Assembly (NCBI RefSeq): GCF_007109405.1
Contig: NZ_VJOY01000003.1
Span: 62,001 to 126,000, forward strand
Direction of reading: 5' to 3'
DNA from: Pseudomonas mangiferae
GTDB lineage: Bacteria; Pseudomonadota; Gammaproteobacteria; Pseudomonadales; Pseudomonadaceae
Length of the DNA stretch: 64,000 nucleotides
The position numbers were made by a program, and so were the translations under genes. The notes beneath the pieces are model-generated. The model did no database searches. It was not told where the DNA came from and worked only from the letters and a program-made list of their open reading frames with translations. Shown here one piece after another: positions 1 to 8,221 of the stretch. Every line of letters begins with the position of its first letter. Within the stretch, counting starts at the first letter, position 1.

Positions 1-50
1 GTCAGGCAGGCCGGAATGACGGGCCGTGCGCCGGCGGTGGCCGGCCGGTT

Positions 51-716
51 TCACTGGGCGTCGGGTTGCACCTCCGGAGCGGCCTGCGCGAAGGCCTCGA
101 GCGCCTCGCAGCGGGAGGCGAGGTCGAGGAGGCGCGGACATCCGTCCAGGCTGCAGTCGAAACGCCGCGCATTGTATAGCTGTGGGATCAGGCACGCCTC
201 CAAGTAACCGGGCCGATCGCCCAGGGAAAAGTGCCCGTCGAACGCCGCCAGGCCCTGCTCGACGCTGGCCAGCCCGGTTTCCACCCAGTGCCGATACCAG
301 GCGTTCCTGGCCGCCTCGTCGACTCCCAGCGGGTCGGCCAGGTACTTCAGCACGCGCAGGTTGTTCAGCGGGTGGATGTCGCAGGCGACGTGCAGCGCCA
401 GGGCGCGCACCTGCGCCCGCGCCACCGGGTCGGCCGGCAGCAGGGCCGGCTGTGGACGGGTCTCCTCCAGGTATTCGAGGATCGCCAGGGACTGGGGAAT
501 GGCCACGTCGCCGTCCACCAGCAGCGGCACCAGGCCCTGGGGATTCAGCGCCTGGTAGGCGGCGGCATGTTGCTGGCCGCCGTCCTTCACCAGGTGCACC
601 GGCGCCTGTTGGTAGGCCAGGCCCTTGAGGTTGAGGGCGATGCGGACCCGGTACGCCGCGCTGGAGCGCCAGTAGCCGTGCAGGGTCAGTTCGCCGGGGG
701 CGGGATCACGGCTCAT
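51..716 (-). CDS. maiA: maleylacetoacetate isomerase (zeta-class GST)
   Basis: This 221-residue protein isomerises maleylacetoacetate to fumarylacetoacetate, the next-to-last step of tyrosine/homogentisate breakdown in the cytosol. The zeta-GST signature SSAAYRVRIAL is at residues 18-28, the thioredoxin-fold glutathione site NPQGLVPLLVDG at 58-69, and the C-terminal AAPEVQPDA ending is typical of the family. The ATG start lies inside the end of the upstream fumarylacetoacetase gene (11-base overlap), so the two are almost certainly translated together. Full length for the family. Other GSTs are possible in principle, but motif and context agree. Confidence 0.93.
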   Translation of the reverse strand: MSRDPAPGELTLHGYWRSSAAYRVRIALNLKGLAYQQAPVHLVKDGGQQHAAAYQALNPQGLVPLLVDGDVAIPQSLAILEYLEETRPQPALLPADPVARAQVRALALHVACDIHPLNNLRVLKYLADPLGVDEAARNAWYRHWVETGLASVEQGLAAFDGHFSLGDRPGYLEACLIPQLYNARRFDCSLDGCPRLLDLASRCEALEAFAQAAPEVQPDAQ

Positions 717-1689
717 GGCGTTCCACCACCTGGTCGATGGCGCCGAAGATGCTGTGGCCGGCGGCGTCGAACATCTCGATGCGCACCCGATCGCCGAAAG
801 CCAGGAACGGCGTCTTCGGGGCGCCGTGCTCGATGAGCTCCAGCATGCGTTTCTCCGCCAGGCAGGAGGAGCCGGCGCTGCGGTCGTAATTCGACACCGT
901 GCCCGAACCGATGATGGTGCCAGCGCCCAGGGGGCGGGTGCGGGCGGCGTGAGCCACCAGGGTGGGGAAGTCGAAGGTCATGTCGGTGCCGGCGTCGGGC
1001 TGGCCGAACAGCTCGCCGTTGAGGTGCGACACCAGGGGCCGGTGGACCTTGCCGGCCCTCCAGGCATCACCCAGTTCGTCGGGAGTGACCGCCACCGGCG
1101 AGAAACTGGAGGACGGCTTGCTCTGGTAGAAGCCGAAGCCCTTGGCCAGCTCGCCCGGGATCAGGTTGCGCAGGGATACGTCGTTCACCAGCATCAGCAG
1201 GCGGATGTGGCCGGCGGCCTGCTGCGCGCCGATGCCCATGGGCACGTCGTCGGTGACCACCGCCAGTTCGGCCTCCAGGTCGATGCCCCAGGCGTCGTCG
1301 GCCAGGCGGATCGGGCTGTGGGGCGGGATGAAGCTGTCGGCGCCCCCCTGGTACATCAGCGGCTCGTGCCAGAAGCTGTCCGGCATCTCGGCACCCCGGG
1401 CCTTGCGCACCAGTTCCACGTGATTGACGTAGGCGCTGCCGTCGGCCCAGTGGTACGCGCGGGGCAGCGGGCTGTGGCAGGCGCCCTGGTCGAAGGCGAA
1501 GGCGTCGGGTTCCAGATGGTCGTTGAGGCGCTGGTAGACGGCCTCCAGGCGGGGTTGCAGCACAGCCCAGTCGTCCAGGGCGGCCTGCAGGGTGGCGGCG
1601 ATGGCGGGCACCTTCACGGCGCGGGCGAGGTCGCGGGAGACCACCACCAGCACGCCATCGCGGCCTTGGTTCAGTGAAGCGAGTTTCAT
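706..1689 (-). CDS. fumarylacetoacetate hydrolase family protein (short type)
   Basis: This 327-residue FAA-hydrolase-fold enzyme is expected to split fumarylacetoacetate into fumarate and acetoacetate. Metal-site acidic residues are visible in DLEAELAVV, with the family motif GTIIGSGTVSNYD near the C terminus. It is much shorter than the classical roughly 430-residue FahA and belongs to the compact type common in beta-proteobacteria. The start MKLASLNQGRDG is chosen because a GGAAGG ribosome site precedes it and homologues begin this way; the open frame upstream is not coding-like. It overlaps maiA downstream, which supports the substrate assignment. Confidence 0.88.
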   Translation of the reverse strand: MKLASLNQGRDGVLVVVSRDLARAVKVPAIAATLQAALDDWAVLQPRLEAVYQRLNDHLEPDAFAFDQGACHSPLPRAYHWADGSAYVNHVELVRKARGAEMPDSFWHEPLMYQGGADSFIPPHSPIRLADDAWGIDLEAELAVVTDDVPMGIGAQQAAGHIRLLMLVNDVSLRNLIPGELAKGFGFYQSKPSSSFSPVAVTPDELGDAWRAGKVHRPLVSHLNGELFGQPDAGTDMTFDFPTLVAHAARTRPLGAGTIIGSGTVSNYDRSAGSSCLAEKRMLELIEHGAPKTPFLAFGDRVRIEMFDAAGHSIFGAIDQVVERHEP

Positions 1690-1862
1690 GGGCTTTCCTT
1701 CCAGGGAATGACGGAGCGGACGGTGGCGGGGCCAAGCCCGGAGCCATCGGACGGGAAACCGACCGTCGTCCGACGCGGCGCGCACGATACACCGCCTGGC
1801 GATGCGCATGCGCGCCACCGGCCGACCCGGCCGGCTCCGCCCACCGTCCTGCCGAACGGGAC

Positions 1863-1882
1863 GGGCGCGCCAATGCGCGCCC
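1863..1882 (-). terminator. GC-rich hairpin downstream of hpd
   Basis: A perfect 8-base-pair stem GGGCGCGC / GCGCGCCC with a four-base loop lies 9 bases past the hpd stop codon. No U tract follows it on the minus strand, so it is more likely an mRNA 3'-end stabiliser or a weak terminator than a classical intrinsic terminator. Confidence 0.4.
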
Positions 1883-1891
1883 GGTCTCCGG

Positions 1892-2974
1892 TCAGTCCGC
1901 CTTGATCACGCCGCGGCGGATCTGGTCTTCCTCGATGGACTCGAACAGGGCCTTGAAATTGCCCTCGCCGAAGCCCTGGTTGCCCTTGCGCTGGATGATC
2001 TCGAAGAAGATCGGGCCGATCACCGTGTTGGTGAAGATCTGCAGCAGGATGCCGTCGTCGCCGGGGGCGCCGTCGATCAGCAGGTTCAGCTCGCGCAGTT
2101 GCTCCAGCGGCTCGCCGTGGCCGGCGACGCGGCTGTCCACCTTCTCGTAGTAGGTGTCCGGGGTGGTCATGAAGTCCACGCCGTTGGCCCGCAGCTTGCG
2201 CACGGTGCTGTAGATGTCGTCGGTGGTCAGGGCGATGTGCTGGATGCCCTCGCCTTCGTACTCGCGGATGAACTCCTCGATCTGGGAATTCTCGTCGGCC
2301 GACTCGTTGATCGGGATGCGGATCTTGCCGCAGGGCGCGGTCATGGCCCGGGAGAACAGGCCGGTGAGCTTGCCTTCGATGTCGAAGTAGCGGATTTCGC
2401 GGAAATTGGCGATGCGCTCGTAGAAACCGGACCAGACGTCCATCTGACCGCGGCGCACGTTGTGGGTCAGGTGGTCGATGGAGGTCAGGCCGACGGCGTT
2501 GTCGCTGGCGCTGCGGCCGGGGATGAACTCGAAGTCCACGTCATAGATGCTGTGCGCGCCGTAGCGGTCCACGAGGTACAGCAGGGAGCCGCCGATGCCC
2601 TCGACACAGGGGATGTTCAGTTCGCCGAAATTGGCGTGGGTGCCCACCAGCGTGGCGCCCTGGGATTCCACGTAGGCGGCGGCCTGCACCGCGTTCTTCA
2701 CCCGGAAGGCCATGGCGCAGGCGCTGGGGCCGTGTTTCTCGGCGAAGTCGCGGACATAGCCGCTGGGGCTGCCGTTGAGCACGATGTTGATGTCGTTCTG
2801 CTGGAACAGGAAGACTTCCTTGGAACGGTGCTTGGCGGTCTCGGTGAAGCCCATGGCGGTGAACAGCTGACGCAGTTGCTCGATGCCTTCGGCGTTGGGC
2901 GCGGTGAATTCGACGAACTCGAAGCCGTCGGTGCCGATGGGGTTGTGTTGTTCGATCTTGGTCACGGCGTTCAT
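1892..2974 (-). CDS. hpd: 4-hydroxyphenylpyruvate dioxygenase
   Basis: This 360-residue non-haem iron enzyme converts 4-hydroxyphenylpyruvate to homogentisate in tyrosine catabolism. The three iron ligands are in place: His168 (SIDHLTHN), His246 (GIQHIALT) and Glu325 (IFFEIIQRKG). The C-terminal GEGNFKALFESIE closure helix is intact. The start MNAVTKIEQH has a strong GGAGG ribosome site six bases upstream. The fumarylacetoacetase and maiA genes follow in the same orientation after a gap of about 200 bases, so they may share a transcript. No homogentisate dioxygenase gene is in the window and it must lie elsewhere. Confidence 0.96.
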   Translation of the reverse strand: MNAVTKIEQHNPIGTDGFEFVEFTAPNAEGIEQLRQLFTAMGFTETAKHRSKEVFLFQQNDINIVLNGSPSGYVRDFAEKHGPSACAMAFRVKNAVQAAAYVESQGATLVGTHANFGELNIPCVEGIGGSLLYLVDRYGAHSIYDVDFEFIPGRSASDNAVGLTSIDHLTHNVRRGQMDVWSGFYERIANFREIRYFDIEGKLTGLFSRAMTAPCGKIRIPINESADENSQIEEFIREYEGEGIQHIALTTDDIYSTVRKLRANGVDFMTTPDTYYEKVDSRVAGHGEPLEQLRELNLLIDGAPGDDGILLQIFTNTVIGPIFFEIIQRKGNQGFGEGNFKALFESIEEDQIRRGVIKAD

Positions 2975-3394
2975 GTCGCCTCCTCGTTGTTGTTGTGATG
3001 CCGTCGGGCGGCTGGATGGCGCCATCTCACTCCCCTGCTGACCGGTGAACAAGGGCGGCGGCCGGCTGCGACAGACTGCCGCATCGCCTGGAGCGGCAGT
3101 TTTTCTTTACGCCTATCCACACTTCTTGAGTCACCCCCAGCACGCCCTCCCATGCGTAAGGAAAACCTTACAAGGCGGTGCAAAAGTCTGCCGCACAGGC
3201 CGAGGAGTGTGTATCGGGTTGCGCCTGAAAACAGCGGGACACAGCCAGCCAGAGCGGCTGGTGGCAGTTCCGTTGTCGTTCCCTTGACGCCGGTCGACGT
3301 CGCATGAAGGGCAGTTGCCGCCCGAGCCGAAGCTAGATCCCGTCAGGGCTCCCGCCCAGGCCCGGCGGGGCGCGACCCCCTGTCGCAGGGGCAT
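2975..3394. other. divergent intergenic control region (hpd / ccoG-like)
   Basis: Apart from the TyrR-like dyad at 3155-3172 I find no gene, RNA or repeat in this stretch. It must hold the hpd promoter on the minus strand. No canonical -35/-10 pair stands out. The promoter of the rightward gene lies just beyond, at 3395-3454. Confidence 0.6.
3155..3172. promoter_or_regulatory. putative TyrR/PhhR-type box upstream of hpd
   Basis: CGTAAG-N6-CTTACA is a near-perfect dyad (inner GTAAGG-AAAA-CCTTAC perfect). It matches 9 of 12 positions of the TyrR/PhhR consensus TGTAAA-N6-TTTACA. It lies about 180 bases upstream of hpd. PhhR controls aromatic amino-acid catabolism, including hpd, in Pseudomonas, so an upstream activator site is plausible. 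Binding is inferred, not shown. Confidence 0.5.
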
Positions 3395-3454
3395 CTGATC
3401 CGCTTTTTATCGCAGGACCTGAGCCTGTTACCGGTGCAGATGCGGACGCATAGT
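3395..3454 (+). promoter_or_regulatory. promoter of the CcoG-like gene with candidate MpaR operator
   Basis: CTGATCCGC (3395-3403), a 15-base gap, then CTGAGCCTGTTACC (3419-3432) closely matches the element at 6437-6474 in front of ccoN4. A -35-like TGTTAC (3426-3431), a 17-base spacer and a -10-like CATAGT (3449-3454) follow at exactly the same offsets as in the second copy. The two copies flank the MocR-type regulator gene, which makes them its likely binding sites. The ribosome site AAGGGG and GTG start come about 40 bases later. Confidence 0.6.
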
Positions 3455-3490
3455 GCGCGCCAGCCTGATAAGCCTCGAAGGGGTCTTACC

Positions 3491-4903
3491 GTGACCGACC
3501 GCATACCCGCCCAATTCGTCGAAACCCTCACCTCCACGCCGATCCGCCTGACCCCCGCCCAGGCCGGCGGTGCCATCCATACCCGCGCTTTCAGCGGCCG
3601 CTTCCGCTCCTTGCGGCTGTACGGCGCGGGGCTGCTGTTCCTGCTGTTCTTCGGCACCGCCTGGCTGGACTGGGGCGGGCGCCAGGCGGTGCTCTGGGAC
3701 CTGCCGGCACACCGCTTCTACATCTTCGGCGCCACCTTCTGGCCCCAGGACCTGATCCTGCTCTCGGCGCTGCTGATCATCTGCGCCTTCGGCCTGTTCG
3801 CCATCACCGTGTTCGCCGGCCGCGTCTGGTGCGGCTATGCCTGCCCCCAGAGCGTCTGGACCTGGGTGTTCATGTGGGCGGAGAAGACCTTCGAGGGCGA
3901 CCGCCACCAGCGCATCAAGCTGGACGCGGCGCCCTGGGGCCCGGCCAAGCTGGCGCGCCGCTCGGCCAAGCATGGCGCCTGGCTGGCGGTCAGCCTGCTC
4001 ACCGCCCTCACCTTCGTCGGCTACTTCACGCCGATCCGGCCGCTGGTGGCCGACCTATTCGGCGCGCGCCTGGACGGCACCTCGCTGTTCTGGGTGGGGT
4101 TCTTCACCCTCGCCACCTACCTCAACGCCGGCTGGCTGCGGGAAAAAGTCTGCGTGCACATGTGCCCCTACTCGCGCTTCCAGAGCGTGATGTTCGACAA
4201 GGACACCCTGCTGGTGGCCTACGACGCCGGCCGGGGCGAGAGCCGCGGGCCGCGGCGCAAGGGCAGCGACCCGCGCGCCCAGGGCCTGGGCGACTGCATC
4301 GACTGCACCCTGTGCGTCCAGGTCTGCCCCACCGGGATCGACATCCGTGACGGGCTGCAGATCGACTGCATCGGCTGCGCCGCCTGCGTGGATGCCTGCG
4401 ACACGGTGATGGACAAGATGGGCTACGCCCGCGGGCTGGTGGGCTACCGCTCCCAGCGCACCCTGGAGGGCGGACGCATGCGCCTGTGGCGCCCGCGCCT
4501 GGTGGGCTATGCCAGCGTATTGCTGATGATGCTGGGGGCCTTCGGCTGGGCGCTGCAAGCGCGCCCGCTGATTTCCCTGGACGCCAGCAAGGACCGCGGC
4601 CTGTTCCGCGAGAACGCCGATGGCCAGGTGGAGAACATCTATACCCTGAAGGTCATCAACAAGACCCAGGCGCCCCAGCGCTACCGGCTGGAACTGGCGG
4701 ACGCCGGCCCCTTCGAACTGCACGCCCCCACCGAGCTGGCCCTGGCGCCGGGGGAGATCCTCGACCTGCCGGTGTCGGTGGCGCGGGTGGTCGACACCCC
4801 CGCCCGCAGTTCCCAGCGCCTGCGCTTCGCCGTGAGCGGCCTGGACGACCCCGGCCAACGGGTCGAGGCCGCCAGCACCTTCACCGCCCCGCTGACCCGC
4901 TGA
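3491..4903 (+). CDS. ccoG: cbb3 oxidase accessory protein, CcoG/RdxA-like ferredoxin
   Basis: This 470-residue integral membrane protein has two ferredoxin-type 4Fe-4S clusters (CIDCTLCVQVCP and CIGCAACVDACD, residues about 273-305). It also has a further CxxxCP motif in the membrane part (CGYACPQ) and a C-terminal IgFold-like domain. CcoG proteins reduce copper for assembly of the CuB centre of cbb3 oxidases. A GTG start is chosen (TDRIPAQFVET follows) because homologues begin here and AAGGGG precedes it. It is the homologue of PA4131, a second CcoG copy associated with the orphan oxidase locus rather than the ccoGHIS operon. Confidence 0.9.
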   Translation: MTDRIPAQFVETLTSTPIRLTPAQAGGAIHTRAFSGRFRSLRLYGAGLLFLLFFGTAWLDWGGRQAVLWDLPAHRFYIFGATFWPQDLILLSALLIICAFGLFAITVFAGRVWCGYACPQSVWTWVFMWAEKTFEGDRHQRIKLDAAPWGPAKLARRSAKHGAWLAVSLLTALTFVGYFTPIRPLVADLFGARLDGTSLFWVGFFTLATYLNAGWLREKVCVHMCPYSRFQSVMFDKDTLLVAYDAGRGESRGPRRKGSDPRAQGLGDCIDCTLCVQVCPTGIDIRDGLQIDCIGCAACVDACDTVMDKMGYARGLVGYRSQRTLEGGRMRLWRPRLVGYASVLLMMLGAFGWALQARPLISLDASKDRGLFRENADGQVENIYTLKVINKTQAPQRYRLELADAGPFELHAPTELALAPGEILDLPVSVARVVDTPARSSQRLRFAVSGLDDPGQRVEAASTFTAPLTR

Positions 4904-4906
4904 CCC

Positions 4907-4936
4907 GCGGGGCCGCGAGGCCCCGCCCTCTTTCTT
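4907..4936 (+). terminator. intrinsic terminator after ccoG-like gene
   Basis: A perfect 8-base-pair stem GCGGGGCC / GGCCCCGC with a GCGA tetraloop starts 4 bases after the stop codon and runs into CCTCTTTCTT. This separates the ferredoxin gene from the regulator gene downstream. Confidence 0.8.
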
Positions 4937-5004
4937 CCGGAGCTCGCGTGTCCGCCCCGACGCCCCTACAGTGTGCCGCACCGCCCCCGGCCCGAACGGA
5001 CACC

Positions 5005-6414
5005 ATGAAACGCTACGAACGCTTCGCCGAACAGATCGCCGAGCTGATCCGCTCCGGCGTGCTGGCGCCCGGCGAGCGGGTGCCTTCGGTGCGCCATGCC
5101 AGCCGCACCTACGGGGTGAGCCCGTCCACGGTGTTCCAGGCCTATTACCTGCTGGAAGACCGCGGGCTGATAGGCGCCCGGGCGCGCTCCGGCTACTTCG
5201 TCCGCGAGCATGCCCGGCGCCCGCTGCACGAGCCGCAGATCGGCCCGCGCACCGCGCAGACCACCGACGTGGACGTCAGCGACCTGGTGTTCTCGGTGCT
5301 CGGCTCCATCAAGGACCCCCACACCGTGCCGTTCGGCTCGGCGTTCCCCAGCCCGCACCTGTTCCCCCTGCCGCGCCTGGCGCGCTCCATGGCCCAGGCC
5401 CTGCGCGGCCTTTCGCCCCACACCGTGGTGGCCGACATGACCGCCGGCAACCCCGACCTGCGCCGGCAGATCGCCCTGCGCTACATGGTCAGCGGCGTGC
5501 GCCTGGAACTGGAGGAGCTGGTGATCAGCAACGGCGCCCTGGAAGCCCTGAACCTCTGCCTGCAGACCGTCACCGCCCCCGGCGACCTGGTGGCCATCGA
5601 GGCGCCGGCCTTCTACGCCACCCTGCAGGTGCTGGAGCGCCTGAAGCTCAAGGCGGTGGAGATTCCCGTGCACCCCCGCGAGGGCATCGACCTGGACACC
5701 CTGGCCGACAGCCTGCAGCGCCTGCCGATCAAGGCCTGCTGGTTCATGAGTGGGCTGCAGAACCCCCTCGGTGCCACCATGAGCGAGGAGAAGAAACGCG
5801 CCCTCTACGAGCTGCTGCACCGCCACCAGGTGCCGCTGATCGAGGACGACGTCTACGCCGAGCTGCATTACGGGCCGACACCGCCCAAGCCGGTGAAGAG
5901 CTTCGACCGCGACGGCCTGGTGATGCACTGCGGCTCATTCTCCAAGAGCCTGGCGCCGGGCTACCGGGTCGGCTGGGTGGCCGGCGGGCGCTACGCCGAG
6001 CGCATCCAGCGGCTCAAGCTGATGACCACCCTGTCGCCCTCGGTGCCGGCCCAGGCGGCCATCGCCGATTACCTGCAGCACGGCGGCTACGACCGCCACC
6101 TGCGCCGCCTGCGCTACGCCCTGGAGGACCAGCAGGGCTCGATGCTGGCGTCCGCCGCCCGGCATTTCCCTGAGGGCACGCGGGTGACGCGCCCCACCGG
6201 CGGCTACTTCCTGTGGTTCGAATTCCCGGCCCAGGTGGATTCGCTGCAGCTGTTCCAGCTGGCCCTGGCCCAGGGCATCAGCCTCGCCCCCGGACCGATC
6301 TTCTCCGCCACCCGGCGCTTCCAGAACTGCGCCCGCCTCAACCACGGCTACCCCTGGGACGAGCAGAGCGAGCGGGCCATGGAAATCCTCGGGCGAATTC
6401 TCGCGACCTTCTGA
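5005..6414 (+). CDS. mpaR: MocR/GntR-family regulator with aminotransferase domain (MpaR-like)
   Basis: This 469-residue regulator has an N-terminal GntR winged helix (residues 5-68, with SVRHASRTYGVSPSTVFQAYYLL) and a fold-type I aminotransferase domain (about 100-465). The PLP lysine is Lys314 in SFSKSLAPG, with DDVYAEL at 281-287. MocR proteins use PLP or an adduct as effector. Its homologue PA4132 (MpaR) lies in the same order next to ccoN4 in P. aeruginosa and has been reported to drive ccoN4 in response to cyanide. The ATG at 5005 fits the winged-helix start; the open frame upstream lies over ccoG. A TACAGT -10 hexamer sits about 40 bases upstream. Confidence 0.9.
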   Translation: MKRYERFAEQIAELIRSGVLAPGERVPSVRHASRTYGVSPSTVFQAYYLLEDRGLIGARARSGYFVREHARRPLHEPQIGPRTAQTTDVDVSDLVFSVLGSIKDPHTVPFGSAFPSPHLFPLPRLARSMAQALRGLSPHTVVADMTAGNPDLRRQIALRYMVSGVRLELEELVISNGALEALNLCLQTVTAPGDLVAIEAPAFYATLQVLERLKLKAVEIPVHPREGIDLDTLADSLQRLPIKACWFMSGLQNPLGATMSEEKKRALYELLHRHQVPLIEDDVYAELHYGPTPPKPVKSFDRDGLVMHCGSFSKSLAPGYRVGWVAGGRYAERIQRLKLMTTLSPSVPAQAAIADYLQHGGYDRHLRRLRYALEDQQGSMLASAARHFPEGTRVTRPTGGYFLWFEFPAQVDSLQLFQLALAQGISLAPGPIFSATRRFQNCARLNHGYPWDEQSERAMEILGRILATF

Positions 6415-6436
6415 CGCAGCGGCCGCACGCGGCGGC

Positions 6437-6496
6437 CTGATCCGCAAAAACCCGTCCGTTCTGAGTCTGTTTCCCCCGTCCGCCTGTTCCTAGAGT
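6437..6496 (+). promoter_or_regulatory. ccoN4 promoter with candidate MpaR operator
   Basis: CTGATCCGC (6437-6445), 15 bases, CTGAGTCTGTTTCC (6461-6474), then -10-like TAGAGT (6491-6496), with -35-like TGTTTC 17 bases before it. This copies the architecture at 3395-3454 base for base outside the variable gaps. No FNR/ANR box (TTGAT-N4-ATCAA) is present, which suggests control other than by low oxygen alone. Confidence 0.62.
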
Positions 6497-6550
6497 GACG
6501 CCGTTCGCCGCCCCCTCCCCGGAGCGGCCCGTTCCTTCGAAAGGTATTCC

Positions 6551-7978
<1,428 letters not shown>

Positions 7979-7980
7979 GG

Positions 7981-8214
7981 ATGGCCAGCGAATACTGGCT
8001 GGTGGTGGCGCTGGTGGTGTTCTACCTGGCGCTGCAGCGCCAGCTGGGCGGCACCCGCGGACGGGAGCTGGACGACGCGGCGATGCTGCCGTTCGCCGAC
8101 GATGAGGCCGCGGCCCGGCGGGTGGAACGCGCCACCGGACGCAGCCGCACCGGCTGCGGCTGCCGGGGCACCTGCGATGGCGGCTGCCCCGGCCGCATGG
8201 ACCTGCCGGCCTGA
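7981..8214 (+). CDS. small membrane protein with Cys-rich tail (PA4134-like)
   Basis: This 77-residue protein starts two bases after the ccoN4 stop, so it is translationally coupled. One transmembrane helix (residues about 4-21) is followed by an acidic/basic linker and a tail with four cysteines at 59, 61, 65 and 69 (CGCRGTCDGGC). The size and single helix recall CcoQ or CcoS, but the cysteine cluster is not typical of either. A metal- or redox-binding assembly role for the orphan oxidase is an inference from position only. PA4134 occupies the same place in P. aeruginosa. Confidence 0.75.
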   Translation: MASEYWLVVALVVFYLALQRQLGGTRGRELDDAAMLPFADDEAAARRVERATGRSRTGCGCRGTCDGGCPGRMDLPA

Positions 8215-8221
8215 AGCGGGC

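Noticed and set aside
4486-5004. Upstream extension of the MocR regulator frame
   Set aside because: It overlaps the ccoG-like gene and its terminator in another frame. The winged-helix domain starts at the ATG at 5005.
6437-6550. FNR/ANR box upstream of ccoN4
   Set aside because: I looked for TTGAT-N4-ATCAA and found only single CTGAT half-sites, which belong to the repeated MocR-type element instead.
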